NCBI GenBank assembly: GCA_002413785.1
Contig: DHXR01000058.1
Location: 1-5,962, forward strand
DNA from: Mucilaginibacter sp. UBA5151
Lineage (GTDB): Bacteria; Bacteroidota; Bacteroidia; Sphingobacteriales; Sphingobacteriaceae
Length of the DNA: 5,962 bases
Reading direction: 5' to 3'
A model generated the notes under the pieces. The model ran no database searches. It worked only from the letters and a program-made list of their open reading frames with translations, and was not told the DNA's origin. Numbering within the stretch: the stretch's first letter is position 1; each line of letters opens with the position of its first letter. The position numbers and the translations under genes were made by a program. Positions 1-5,962 of this stretch are shown here, piece after piece.

Positions 1-1
1 G

Positions 2-76
2 ATAATTGATATTCACCAAGCCCGAATTAATGATATATTTATTGATCATTTCACAATAATTGAAATTGCAGGTTAA
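2..76 (+). CDS. Possible 3' end of a gene truncated by the window edge
   Basis: Frame 2 is open from the window edge to a TAA at 74-76 and encodes 24 residues ending FTIIEIAG. The other two plus frames hit stops early. The peptide alternates hydrophobic and polar residues like the last strands of a folded domain, but it is too short to assign to a family. If real, the gene would converge on the minus-strand gene ending at 129, leaving a spacer of about 52 bp, a usual arrangement for convergent genes. The stretch is AT-rich, so a chance open frame of this length is quite possible. Function unknown. Confidence 0.35.
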   Translation: MIDIHQARINDIFIDHFTIIEIAG

Positions 77-98
77 TTGATAAAACTATAAATTTCAA
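60..98. repeat. Short AT-rich inverted repeat in the left spacer
   Basis: TTGAAATT at 60-67 is matched perfectly by AATTTCAA at 91-98, with a 23-nt loop. It lies between the possible plus-strand gene end at 76 and the minus-strand stop codon at 129-131. A weak bidirectional terminator is conceivable, but the stem has only two G:C-type pairs, has no clear U-tract, and its left arm overlaps the possible coding end. Chance in AT-rich DNA is a fair alternative. Confidence 0.2.
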
Positions 99-128
99 AT
101 CTCTGTTGCCCTCCTACTATCATACGGT

Positions 129-2285
129 TCAGTTACGATCCACCACGCATCTGAACCCGATGTTTGCAGAACGGTCCATTCCCGGCGACATGAGCAGATA
201 TTTGGCATATTTGTTTAATTCCTGCGCCTGCGGGAAATACCAACCCGAAGTTTGGGCATGGTAATAACTCCCGCCCTTTAAAATGGCCGAACGGGTGTGC
301 TCATCCACATATTCATCCGTCCACTGCCATACATTTCCGGTTAAATCCATCACCCCAAACAGACTTGCGCCTTTCGGGTAAGCATCCACATTGGCAGGTT
401 CGCGCATGGCACGCGTAGTATCAGCCGGTGGGATCAAAGTGGTGTCACGGTTCTTTCCCCAGGGATATAAACGCCCGTCGCTGCCTTGGGCCGCATATTG
501 CCACTCCCATTCATGGGGTAACCTTTTACCCGCCCACGCCGCATAAGCCCGAGCATCTTCAATAGAAACCCAGGTAACCGGCTTTTTGTCCCAACCCGCA
601 GGATAAGCGCCATTTTCCCAGTCCTTTAAAAAGTTATGCTTATCCTTTGGCTGGTAGTTTGTTGCCAGCATAAATTGTTTAAACTGCCGGTTGGTTACAG
701 GATAACGGTCGATATAAAAACCAACAACAGGCATGGTTTTACTGTGAGCCCTTTGCGGGTGGGTTTCCCATGTGTATTGTACGCCAACCTCATTTGGCAA
801 ATTATCCCCTTCAATCATCACGCCGTTAGTTTCAAAATGATAATTGGCGATTGCAGGAACAGCGATCATCCCCTCCGGCGCGGTCTGTACTGCTTTGGTT
901 TTGGCTATCGGTATTATTTGTTGCTGGATGGTTTGCGAGTTTGCCGGGAGGCTATTTAAAGGCACTTTAGCCCGGTTGTGCATCTTAACTAAAAACGGCA
1001 ATAAATCTTTTTCCTGTTTTGCATCTTTAAGTTCGAGCACCGCGCCGTAGCCATTCCCTTCCATATTAAAACTAAGGCTGATTATATCTTTAGCTTTTTT
1101 CGGTTTAAGCACTGCTCCGTTCCACAGATCATAGTATTTTACACCCTTTTTATAAGGGATTTCCATTTGGAGGCCAGTTTTTTGGGTACTATCCCGGTTC
1201 ACAAAGGTATAAACAGTTTGCCCTTTGCCGGGGAATTTTGAAGCGAATACCCCTTGCTGAACTACCGGATAATGCGGTTCCCATTCAGCGCTGCTCCAAA
1301 CATCAGGGAACTGCCGGTAAATCATTCTTATTCTGCGGATAGCTTCCGCATACCTGCCGGGCACCTGGTTCCATATCCCCCAAATGTTTTCCCATGCGTT
1401 GTAGCCTACCCCGTTAAAAAATGCATATTGCAGGTCCCCGGTTTTATTGACGGCCCAGCGGTCGGTAATATCCACCTGGTGACGTGGTTCCAGCCATTTA
1501 TAGAGGCTTACCCCCGGAGAATAGTTAAATTTCAGCACATCCCAATCCGGAAAGTAATAGCCCCAGCTCAGCCGGTTCCATTCCACCATTTTCAGGTCTT
1601 TAATATTTACTTCAGGCTGCAGCGCTACCGGATAACCCTGTTCAATATAAGCGTCCATAAAATCTTTGGTTACCCCTTCCATGGTATCGCCGTTCATACC
1701 ATCAGCGCCCAGCTCCTTCATTTCTGCCATCAGCGCTTTTGCCATGGGCGAACTAATTTTACGGGTTCCCTTATCCCATATCATAATAGGAAAGAAAACC
1801 CTCACCCCTCTTTTGTGAAAATCCCTGATCATTTGTTTAAGGGCCGTCTTTCCCCCCGGCATATCTGCTACCAGATCAAACTGGTTGCGGTTATCAACGC
1901 CGATGTTAGGATAGGTGGGCCATATTAAAACGGCATCCAGGCCGCCGTACCTTCTTTTCAGGTCATTAAGGTAACGGTCAACCGTATATTTATTGGTAAC
2001 GGGGTCATAAAAATACCGCTCATGGGCCATCATCTGGGCATAAATAAATGATGTTTTCACCCAGTTAAACTCCGGCCTGCGGTATTCGCGGTCATTATAA
2101 TTCAGCTTTTTCTTTTCATTTATGCGCCATTGTTTCAGGGTATCAAGCCATTTACTGCGGTCGGCAGGTTTGGCCGGACCGGCAATCATTTCGCCAAGAC
2201 TGCCCTGTAGCCTTACTGATTGGGCATTTAAGCTGAAATGCCCGGCAATTGTTAAGATGATGAATACAAAAAAAAACTTCTTCAT
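129..2285 (-). CDS. Secreted glycoside-hydrolase-like protein with C-terminal FGE-like (SUMF1) domain lacking catalytic cysteines
   Basis: This is a 718-residue exported protein. Residues 1-21 form a Sec signal peptide (KK, then a hydrophobic run, cleavage probable after LNA at 21), which supports this ATG; the next in-frame Met (33) would lose it. Residues about 70-340 resemble a glycoside-hydrolase TIM barrel, with acidic residues in strand-end-like positions: D195 and D200 in GADGMNGDTM, E225 in LQPEV. A beta domain follows (about 345-425, with YYDLWNG at 384-390), as in many GH enzymes. After a linker, residues about 470-716 form an FGE-sulfatase/SUMF1-like domain: PEGM at 470, FYIDRYPVTN at 523-532, PVTWVS at 569-574, WAGKRLPHEWEW at 584-595, GNVWQW at 650-655, GFRC at 710-713. 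In active aerobic FGEs two cysteines follow the KGGSY motif (C336 and C341 in human FGE). Here KGGSY is 670-674 and the aligned residues are H676 and G681, so sulfatase-activating chemistry is unlikely. The FGE-like part may instead bind ligand or sugar, or do other chemistry. The GH family and substrate are not recognised. The gene lies 40 bp downstream of its same-strand neighbour, with no evident promoter or Shine-Dalgarno in the gap. Confidence 0.9.
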   Translation of the reverse strand: MKKFFFVFIILTIAGHFSLNAQSVRLQGSLGEMIAGPAKPADRSKWLDTLKQWRINEKKKLNYNDREYRRPEFNWVKTSFIYAQMMAHERYFYDPVTNKYTVDRYLNDLKRRYGGLDAVLIWPTYPNIGVDNRNQFDLVADMPGGKTALKQMIRDFHKRGVRVFFPIMIWDKGTRKISSPMAKALMAEMKELGADGMNGDTMEGVTKDFMDAYIEQGYPVALQPEVNIKDLKMVEWNRLSWGYYFPDWDVLKFNYSPGVSLYKWLEPRHQVDITDRWAVNKTGDLQYAFFNGVGYNAWENIWGIWNQVPGRYAEAIRRIRMIYRQFPDVWSSAEWEPHYPVVQQGVFASKFPGKGQTVYTFVNRDSTQKTGLQMEIPYKKGVKYYDLWNGAVLKPKKAKDIISLSFNMEGNGYGAVLELKDAKQEKDLLPFLVKMHNRAKVPLNSLPANSQTIQQQIIPIAKTKAVQTAPEGMIAVPAIANYHFETNGVMIEGDNLPNEVGVQYTWETHPQRAHSKTMPVVGFYIDRYPVTNRQFKQFMLATNYQPKDKHNFLKDWENGAYPAGWDKKPVTWVSIEDARAYAAWAGKRLPHEWEWQYAAQGSDGRLYPWGKNRDTTLIPPADTTRAMREPANVDAYPKGASLFGVMDLTGNVWQWTDEYVDEHTRSAILKGGSYYHAQTSGWYFPQAQELNKYAKYLLMSPGMDRSANIGFRCVVDRN

Positions 2286-2325
2286 TATAATCGGGTAAAA
2301 TCCGCTATATCGCGTTTGAGTATCT

Positions 2326-2889
2326 TTAAACTAAACGGACCATCGCACTGGCTTCTTCCAGGTTAAAGTCGTTTACATCCCATTCTTCATCATCGTCCAT
2401 GCCAAGCCAATCTTTCATCTCCTCATATTCAGGGTTTGCGGGGTCTTTTAAAACTTCAATCAGGTTCGTGTAGCCCCATGTACCGCCGCAGTCTTCCGGC
2501 GGACAAGCGCCTTTACCGCCGGTACAATCTGCTGTGATTGTTTTGTCCGCTTTTATTTTCTCCAATGTAATTTTATGTTCCCAGTTATCGCCAAAATCAT
2601 AGATATAATTATAAGTCTGGCCTTCTTTTTTAAATATTTCGTTCAGTTTAGTTTTTGAAGCATTCATAACCTCCCCGTAGTCCTCATCATCTTCAAATGG
2701 CTCTTTGATAACCGGGTCGCTGCCAAATCCCTTTGGCGAAAATTGGAACAGGTGACAATTTTCCCAGCCAAAAGCCTCCTGTATTACCAGATGAAACCTG
2801 TAGAAACTAAATTGGGCCGGTACCAATACCTGCCGCCAAACAGGCGGTTTTGATATGTTTTTAAGCTGAATTTTGAATTGAAATGTCAT
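2326..2889 (-). CDS. Plasmid pRiA4b ORF-3-like family protein
   Basis: This is a 187-residue, probably cytoplasmic protein with no signal peptide or membrane segment. It matches the PRiA4_ORF3-like family: an N-terminal strand with PPVWRQVLVP (W18, R19), a HLVIQEAFGW-type segment, the signature YIYDFGDNWEH at 95-105, and the cysteine-containing GACPPEDCGGTWGY segment (C129, C134, with a further C122). It ends in an acidic tail (DDDEEWDVNDF) before EEASAMV. The domain spans almost the whole protein, the usual size for a stand-alone member, so the gene looks intact. The family was named from a plasmid ORF and occurs widely on chromosomes; its molecular role is not established. The start fits the family because the conserved beta-strand begins within five residues of Met1. 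No Shine-Dalgarno is visible upstream, which is normal in Bacteroidota. It is the first gene of a possible two-gene minus-strand unit and is transcribed divergently from the gene at 3098. Confidence 0.9.
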   Translation of the reverse strand: MTFQFKIQLKNISKPPVWRQVLVPAQFSFYRFHLVIQEAFGWENCHLFQFSPKGFGSDPVIKEPFEDDEDYGEVMNASKTKLNEIFKKEGQTYNYIYDFGDNWEHKITLEKIKADKTITADCTGGKGACPPEDCGGTWGYTNLIEVLKDPANPEYEEMKDWLGMDDDEEWDVNDFNLEEASAMVRLV

Positions 2890-3097
2890 AGTGCAATTTA
2901 ATGAATTTAAAAAGTACTGTAAAAGAATAATCTGATTAATAATTCAATCAATTAAAATATCTGCCATCAACCGATTTTTCTTAACACAATTATTACATTT
3001 AACCTTTGCTTAATTACTTACTTTGCGCAACAAACCGATACTATAAACACTATTTCATTAACTCAAAAACTTTATATTTAAGGCAATATATCTTACC
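2890..3097. other. Divergent intergenic region
   Basis: These 208 bp separate the divergent starts at 2889 (minus) and 3098 (plus) and are very AT-rich compared with the flanking genes. They must hold the promoter of the plus-strand lipoprotein gene and probably that of the minus-strand pair. No open frame of note, tRNA, riboswitch-like fold or strong palindrome was seen. A weak minus-strand TACTTTTT (2916 down to 2909) resembles the Bacteroidota -7 box TAnnTTTG with one mismatch but has no TTG at the right distance upstream. Upstream of the plus-strand ATG the only purine-rich run is AAGG at 3080-3083, 14 nt away, too far for a normal ribosome binding site. Confidence 0.7.
3018..3025 (+). 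promoter_or_regulatory. Candidate -7 promoter box for the lipoprotein gene
   Basis: TTACTTTG, followed by C, differs from the Bacteroidota sigma-ABfr -7 consensus TAnnTTTG at one position. Transcription would start near 3032 and leave a 5' leader of about 65 nt before the ATG at 3098. No TTTG lies at the usual -33 distance; the nearest, at 3005-3008, is only 9 nt upstream, which is too close. The call therefore rests on a single imperfect box. Confidence 0.25.
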
Positions 3098-5794
3098 ATG
3101 AAAATAAAAGCATTGTTAGCCAATTTGTGTGCTTTGATGATATACGGTCTCACGGCATGCCATTCCTTTACAAAAAACAATGGGCGCGGCGACCAGGAGC
3201 AGGTAAACATGCACAGTACTTATGATGATAGCACCTTAAACAACAGGGTGTTGCCTGTTGTGATGCCTTATAACCGCCTGATTGACCCGGCAGGAAAAGT
3301 GATCAGTTTTGGCGATCCCCGTTTTGAGAACCACAGCCTTGACGTTAAGCTGATACCGCAAACCACTATTTTGGCCATTGAAGACCGTTATGGGATTACT
3401 TTAATAGATACAACGCAAAGTAAAGTTATAGCAAAATGGAGCTACAATGACGACAAGCAATACCGGGGGCTAATGAGCACCTATTCCGGTTTAAAAATAT
3501 GGAACACAGGAACTGAGAAACAGATCTTCTGGAGCGCCGCTGATACCAAGCGTTCGTATGTGATGCAGGCAGGCTGGGACGGACAAAAAATTACGATACT
3601 AAATACCTTCAGTTTTGCACCGCTTGCGCCATCGCAGATGGCTTTGCCAAACGAGGTTATCATCAATACAGAAAATTATACGGATTATTTATACGTGGCT
3701 TTAAATGGCAATAACCAAATTGTTAAGATAGACATCAAAACAAAAAAGACTGTCTGGACAAAACCAACAGGAGTTGCCCCTTATGGCCTTGCACTGATAG
3801 GAAAACAACTTTTTGTAAGCAATTGGGGCGGTTCTGCACCGGGCACTGATACAACCGGCAGGGAAACTGCGGGTGTGCCTTATGGCGCTGTTTATATTGA
3901 TCCTAAAACAGGCGCCACTACAGAAGGAACTGTGCAGGCATTTGACCGGGAAAACGGGGATTTGATAAAGGAAATACCTGTGGGCCTGCATCCGAATGTT
4001 ATTATAGCCAGTAAAGACAACCGTTTTTTATACGTGGCAAATGCCAACAGCGACAATGTATCGGTAATAGATGTACCTGCGCTTAAAGTTATTGAAAATA
4101 TACCTGTGCAGCTTATCGCTGATAAAAAAGGGTTTATCGGCGATTCACCAAATGCGCTGACTATAAGTGACGACGGTACAACCCTGTATGTAGCCAACGG
4201 GCTTGATAACGCTGTCGCGGTAATAAAACCTGGTTCAAATTCATCTGCCCGCGGCAGTGGAAAAACTATGATTAGCGGCTTTATTCCAACTGAGGCTTAC
4301 CCCGGCGGCCTTTTACTTGACGGCAATACACTATTTGTAACCAACCTTGAGGGTGAAGGCTCAAGGTTAAGCACGGAGGAGTTTAAAACGAAGGAAGTAC
4401 CGGCTGATGTTGCAGCCTATAACTCGCATCACGAAAAAGCAACCATATCAGCTATTCCCCTTCCCGGCAAACAGCTTTTAAAACAATATACCCAACGTGT
4501 AAAAAACCTGAACCTGACTTTCAGGGAAGAAATTGCTCAACTGGCGCCGCGTAAAAATATAGCGCCCAAACCTATTCCTGACCGTATAGGTGAGCCATCG
4601 GTATTTAAGCATGTGCTGTATATAATCAAAGAAAACCGCAGTTACGACCAGGTTTTGGGAGATATGCCGCAGGGTAAGGGCATGCCGTCATTGTGCATAT
4701 ACGGCGATAGTATTACACCAAACCAGCACCGGTTGGCAAAAGATTTTTTATTGCTTGATAATTATTATGCTTCGGGAAAATGCTCCGCCGAGGGCCATCA
4801 ATGGACAGACGCCGCAATGGTTACCGATTACGTGGAAAAGAACGTGCGCGCCTGGTTCCGAAGCTATCCGCATGTGCAGGAAGACGCGCTTGTTTATGAT
4901 AAAAATGGTTTTATATGGAATAATGCCGCCGACCATGGGAAAACAGTAAGGATTTACGGCGAGGCCTCAACCCCTCATTATGATGAAAACCAAAGCTGGA
5001 CGAATATTTATGATAATTATAAGGCCGGGCTGCCTTTTAAGTTTTACAATACCAGCACTATTTCGCGGGTGAGGCCCATGCTTTCCCAAAACTATCCTGG
5101 GTCGGACGAATTAAAGATAACTGACCAGATAAGGGCGGATGCTTTTGTCAAAGAGTTGAAAGAGTATGAAGATAAACCAGGCGACCAATTGCCGGAATTA
5201 ATGGTGATGGCGCTTTCGCTTGATCATACCGAAGGCACCCGGCCCGGATACCCCAAACCCGAGGCTATGGTAGCTGATAATGACCTTGCGCTGGGGCGGA
5301 TTATTGAAGCCGTATCCAAAAGCCGTTTCTGGAAAAACACGGTGATCTTTGTTACCGAAGATGATTCACAGGCAGGTTGGGACCATGTTTCCGCCTACCG
5401 TACAACCGGCTTTGTAGTAAGCCCTTACAGCCGTTTGCAAAAAACGGTATCCACAAATTATAACCAAACCTGTGTGGTAAGGTCAATTGAGCAGATTTTA
5501 GGTATCCCGCCGATGAATATTATTGATGCCACAGCTTTGCCCATGTTTGACTGCTTTAGCGACAGGCCGACTGCTTTTACTTACCAGGCAATACCCAACC
5601 GCATAGCGCTCAATCAAATAAACCCTAAACTTGCTGCACTTAAAGGCCAGGCGCTATATTATGCCAAAGCCTCCTTGCTGCCGGAGTTTGATCATGTTGA
5701 CGGTGGAAAGGATGATTTGCTTAACCACATTTTATGGTATGCGGCTAAAGGGAAAAAGGCTTACCCGGCAAAGCTGTCCGGTAAGGATGATTGA
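3098..5794 (+). CDS. Bifunctional YncE-type beta-propeller / alkaline-phosphatase-superfamily phosphoesterase lipoprotein
   Basis: This is an 898-residue exported protein. The N-terminus (MKIK, hydrophobic run, lipobox LTAC) predicts signal peptidase II cleavage and lipidation at C21, which also supports this start. The residues after C21 (HSFTKNN) show no acidic surface-export signal, so periplasm-facing anchoring is more likely. Residues about 45-415 form a YVTN/YncE-type beta-propeller, with blade motifs YVALNGNN (199), YVANANSDNVSVID (312) and YVANGLDNAVAVI (364). A linker leads to a phosphoesterase domain (about 500-850) related to phospholipase C/acid phosphatase AcpA-type enzymes. Its likely metal and active-site residues are E512-N513 in KENRSYD, S563 in CSAEGHQW (position of the nucleophile in relatives), D709-H710 in LDHTEG, D755-D756 in TEDDSQ and D762-H763. 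All signatures are present, so it is probably catalytic. The substrate is unknown; phosphate esters are the family expectation. There is no sulfatase CxPxR motif. The gene appears monocistronic, since only a repeat-rich spacer and no same-strand gene follows. Confidence 0.93.
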   Translation: MKIKALLANLCALMIYGLTACHSFTKNNGRGDQEQVNMHSTYDDSTLNNRVLPVVMPYNRLIDPAGKVISFGDPRFENHSLDVKLIPQTTILAIEDRYGITLIDTTQSKVIAKWSYNDDKQYRGLMSTYSGLKIWNTGTEKQIFWSAADTKRSYVMQAGWDGQKITILNTFSFAPLAPSQMALPNEVIINTENYTDYLYVALNGNNQIVKIDIKTKKTVWTKPTGVAPYGLALIGKQLFVSNWGGSAPGTDTTGRETAGVPYGAVYIDPKTGATTEGTVQAFDRENGDLIKEIPVGLHPNVIIASKDNRFLYVANANSDNVSVIDVPALKVIENIPVQLIADKKGFIGDSPNALTISDDGTTLYVANGLDNAVAVIKPGSNSSARGSGKTMISGFIPTEAYPGGLLLDGNTLFVTNLEGEGSRLSTEEFKTKEVPADVAAYNSHHEKATISAIPLPGKQLLKQYTQRVKNLNLTFREEIAQLAPRKNIAPKPIPDRIGEPSVFKHVLYIIKENRSYDQVLGDMPQGKGMPSLCIYGDSITPNQHRLAKDFLLLDNYYASGKCSAEGHQWTDAAMVTDYVEKNVRAWFRSYPHVQEDALVYDKNGFIWNNAADHGKTVRIYGEASTPHYDENQSWTNIYDNYKAGLPFKFYNTSTISRVRPMLSQNYPGSDELKITDQIRADAFVKELKEYEDKPGDQLPELMVMALSLDHTEGTRPGYPKPEAMVADNDLALGRIIEAVSKSRFWKNTVIFVTEDDSQAGWDHVSAYRTTGFVVSPYSRLQKTVSTNYNQTCVVRSIEQILGIPPMNIIDATALPMFDCFSDRPTAFTYQAIPNRIALNQINPKLAALKGQALYYAKASLLPEFDHVDGGKDDLLNHILWYAAKGKKAYPAKLSGKDD

Positions 5795-5798
5795 ATTG

Positions 5799-5830
5799 GT
5801 TGATTAAGTTGATTGAGTGAGTAGTTGATT
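5799..5830. repeat. Direct GTTGATT repeat cluster
   Basis: The heptamer GTTGATT occurs three times just after the lipoprotein gene stop, at 5799-5805, 5808-5814 and 5824-5830. Its reverse complement AATCAAC lies at 5843-5849. The spacing is uneven (start-to-start 9 and 16 nt), so this looks like a decayed short tandem repeat rather than regularly spaced operators or a CRISPR array. It is non-coding in the main reading context and begins 4 nt after the TGA. Confidence 0.6.
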
Positions 5831-5849
5831 GGGTAAAAACTCAATCAAC
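5808..5849. terminator. Perfect 11-bp inverted repeat, possible transcription terminator
   Basis: GTTGATTGAGT at 5808-5818 pairs perfectly with ACTCAATCAAC at 5839-5849 across a 20-nt loop. It starts 13 nt after the stop codon of the phosphoesterase gene, the place expected for an end-of-transcript hairpin. Neither strand shows a U-tract after the stem, so it is not a canonical intrinsic terminator. It could instead protect the mRNA 3' end or simply be the palindromic edge of the repeat cluster. The other GTTGATT copies at 5799 and 5824 could pair with the same right arm, giving alternative folds. Confidence 0.4.
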
Positions 5850-5916
5850 CAGATCTAACCTAACGGTTGACGGGTAGTATGGGTGAGCATAATTCTTTTC
5901 CCAAAATATCCCGATA

Positions 5917-5961
5917 TCAATAGTAAATTACCTTAATGGCATACTGCCCCGTAGGGGTTAC
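5917..5961 (-). CDS. Possible 3' end of a minus-strand gene cut by the window edge
   Basis: Reading the minus strand from 5961, 14 codons are open and end at a TGA (5919 down to 5917), giving VTPTGQYAIKVIYY. The sequence resembles a normal protein C-terminus, and the position would make this gene convergent with the phosphoesterase gene, with the repeat cluster lying between them. Fourteen codons are too few to identify a family or exclude chance. An alternative is a plus-strand gene starting at the ATG at 5936-5938 (MAYCPVGVT and onward beyond the window), which has no visible promoter or ribosome binding site. Confidence 0.25.
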   Translation of the reverse strand, partial: VTPTGQYAIKVIYY

Positions 5962-5962
5962 C

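Noticed and set aside
636..1050. Two overlapping plus-strand open frames (107 and 68 codons) inside the GH/FGE-like gene
   Set aside because: They are antisense to the conserved FGE-like domain and linker, their compositions are not protein-like, and they have no ribosome binding site or promoter.
1254..1928. 224-codon open frame on the plus strand opposite the GH/FGE-like gene
   Set aside because: It lies fully antisense to a clear gene with recognisable domains. Its translation has no domain pattern or signal and looks like a codon-bias shadow.
3701..4197. Minus-strand open frames opposite the beta-propeller
   Set aside because: They are antisense to repeated YVAN-type blades. The long open frames follow from the base composition of the real coding strand.
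129..5794. Sulfatase/maturase pair: an FGE-like protein next to an alkaline-phosphatase-superfamily enzyme
   Set aside because: The FGE-like domain has H676 and G681 instead of the catalytic cysteines, and the phosphoesterase has CSAEGH rather than a CxPxR sulfatase motif.
5799..5849. CRISPR-like or operator-like array
   Set aside because: The repeat unit is only 7 nt with irregular spacing, there are no unique spacers of constant length, and no cas genes are nearby.
5947..5957. CCCC-GTA-GGGG mini hairpin at the right edge
   Set aside because: It is only 4 bp with a 3-nt loop, has no U-tract, lies within a possible coding end, and is probably chance.

Overview
The window looks like an ordinary chromosomal segment of a Bacteroidota member, most likely Sphingobacteriaceae (Mucilaginibacter/Pedobacter type). 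This is an inference from four observations: moderate GC with AT-rich intergenic DNA, start codons without clear Shine-Dalgarno sequences, a TTTG-type promoter remnant, and protein families typical of that group. No mobile element, CRISPR array, tRNA or rRNA was seen.

Layout: positions 1-128 hold what may be the last 24 codons of a plus-strand gene that enters from the left, then a short AT-rich spacer. Two minus-strand genes follow, 40 bp apart and possibly co-transcribed. The promoter-proximal one (2326-2889) is a pRiA4b ORF-3-like protein. The distal one (129-2285) is a secreted two-part protein with an N-terminal glycoside-hydrolase-like TIM barrel plus beta domain and a C-terminal formylglycine-generating-enzyme-like (SUMF1) domain. 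A 208-bp divergent intergenic region (2890-3097) separates them from a large plus-strand gene (3098-5794). That gene encodes a predicted lipoprotein with a YncE/YVTN-type beta-propeller fused to an alkaline-phosphatase-superfamily phosphoesterase domain. The right end (5795-5962) carries a GTTGATT repeat/inverted-repeat cluster and perhaps the last codons of a minus-strand gene.

How the genes relate: the two large products are predicted to be exported and to act on extracellular or periplasmic substrates, while the pRiA4b ORF-3-like protein has no export signal. Nothing in the sequence proves that they share a pathway. An FGE-like domain beside an alkaline-phosphatase-superfamily enzyme suggests a sulfatase/maturase pair, but this fails on inspection: the FGE-like domain lacks both catalytic cysteines and the phosphoesterase has no CxPxR sulfatase motif. 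The most notable item is the fusion of a GH-like barrel to a cysteine-less FGE-like domain. I did not find a convincing new multi-gene system.
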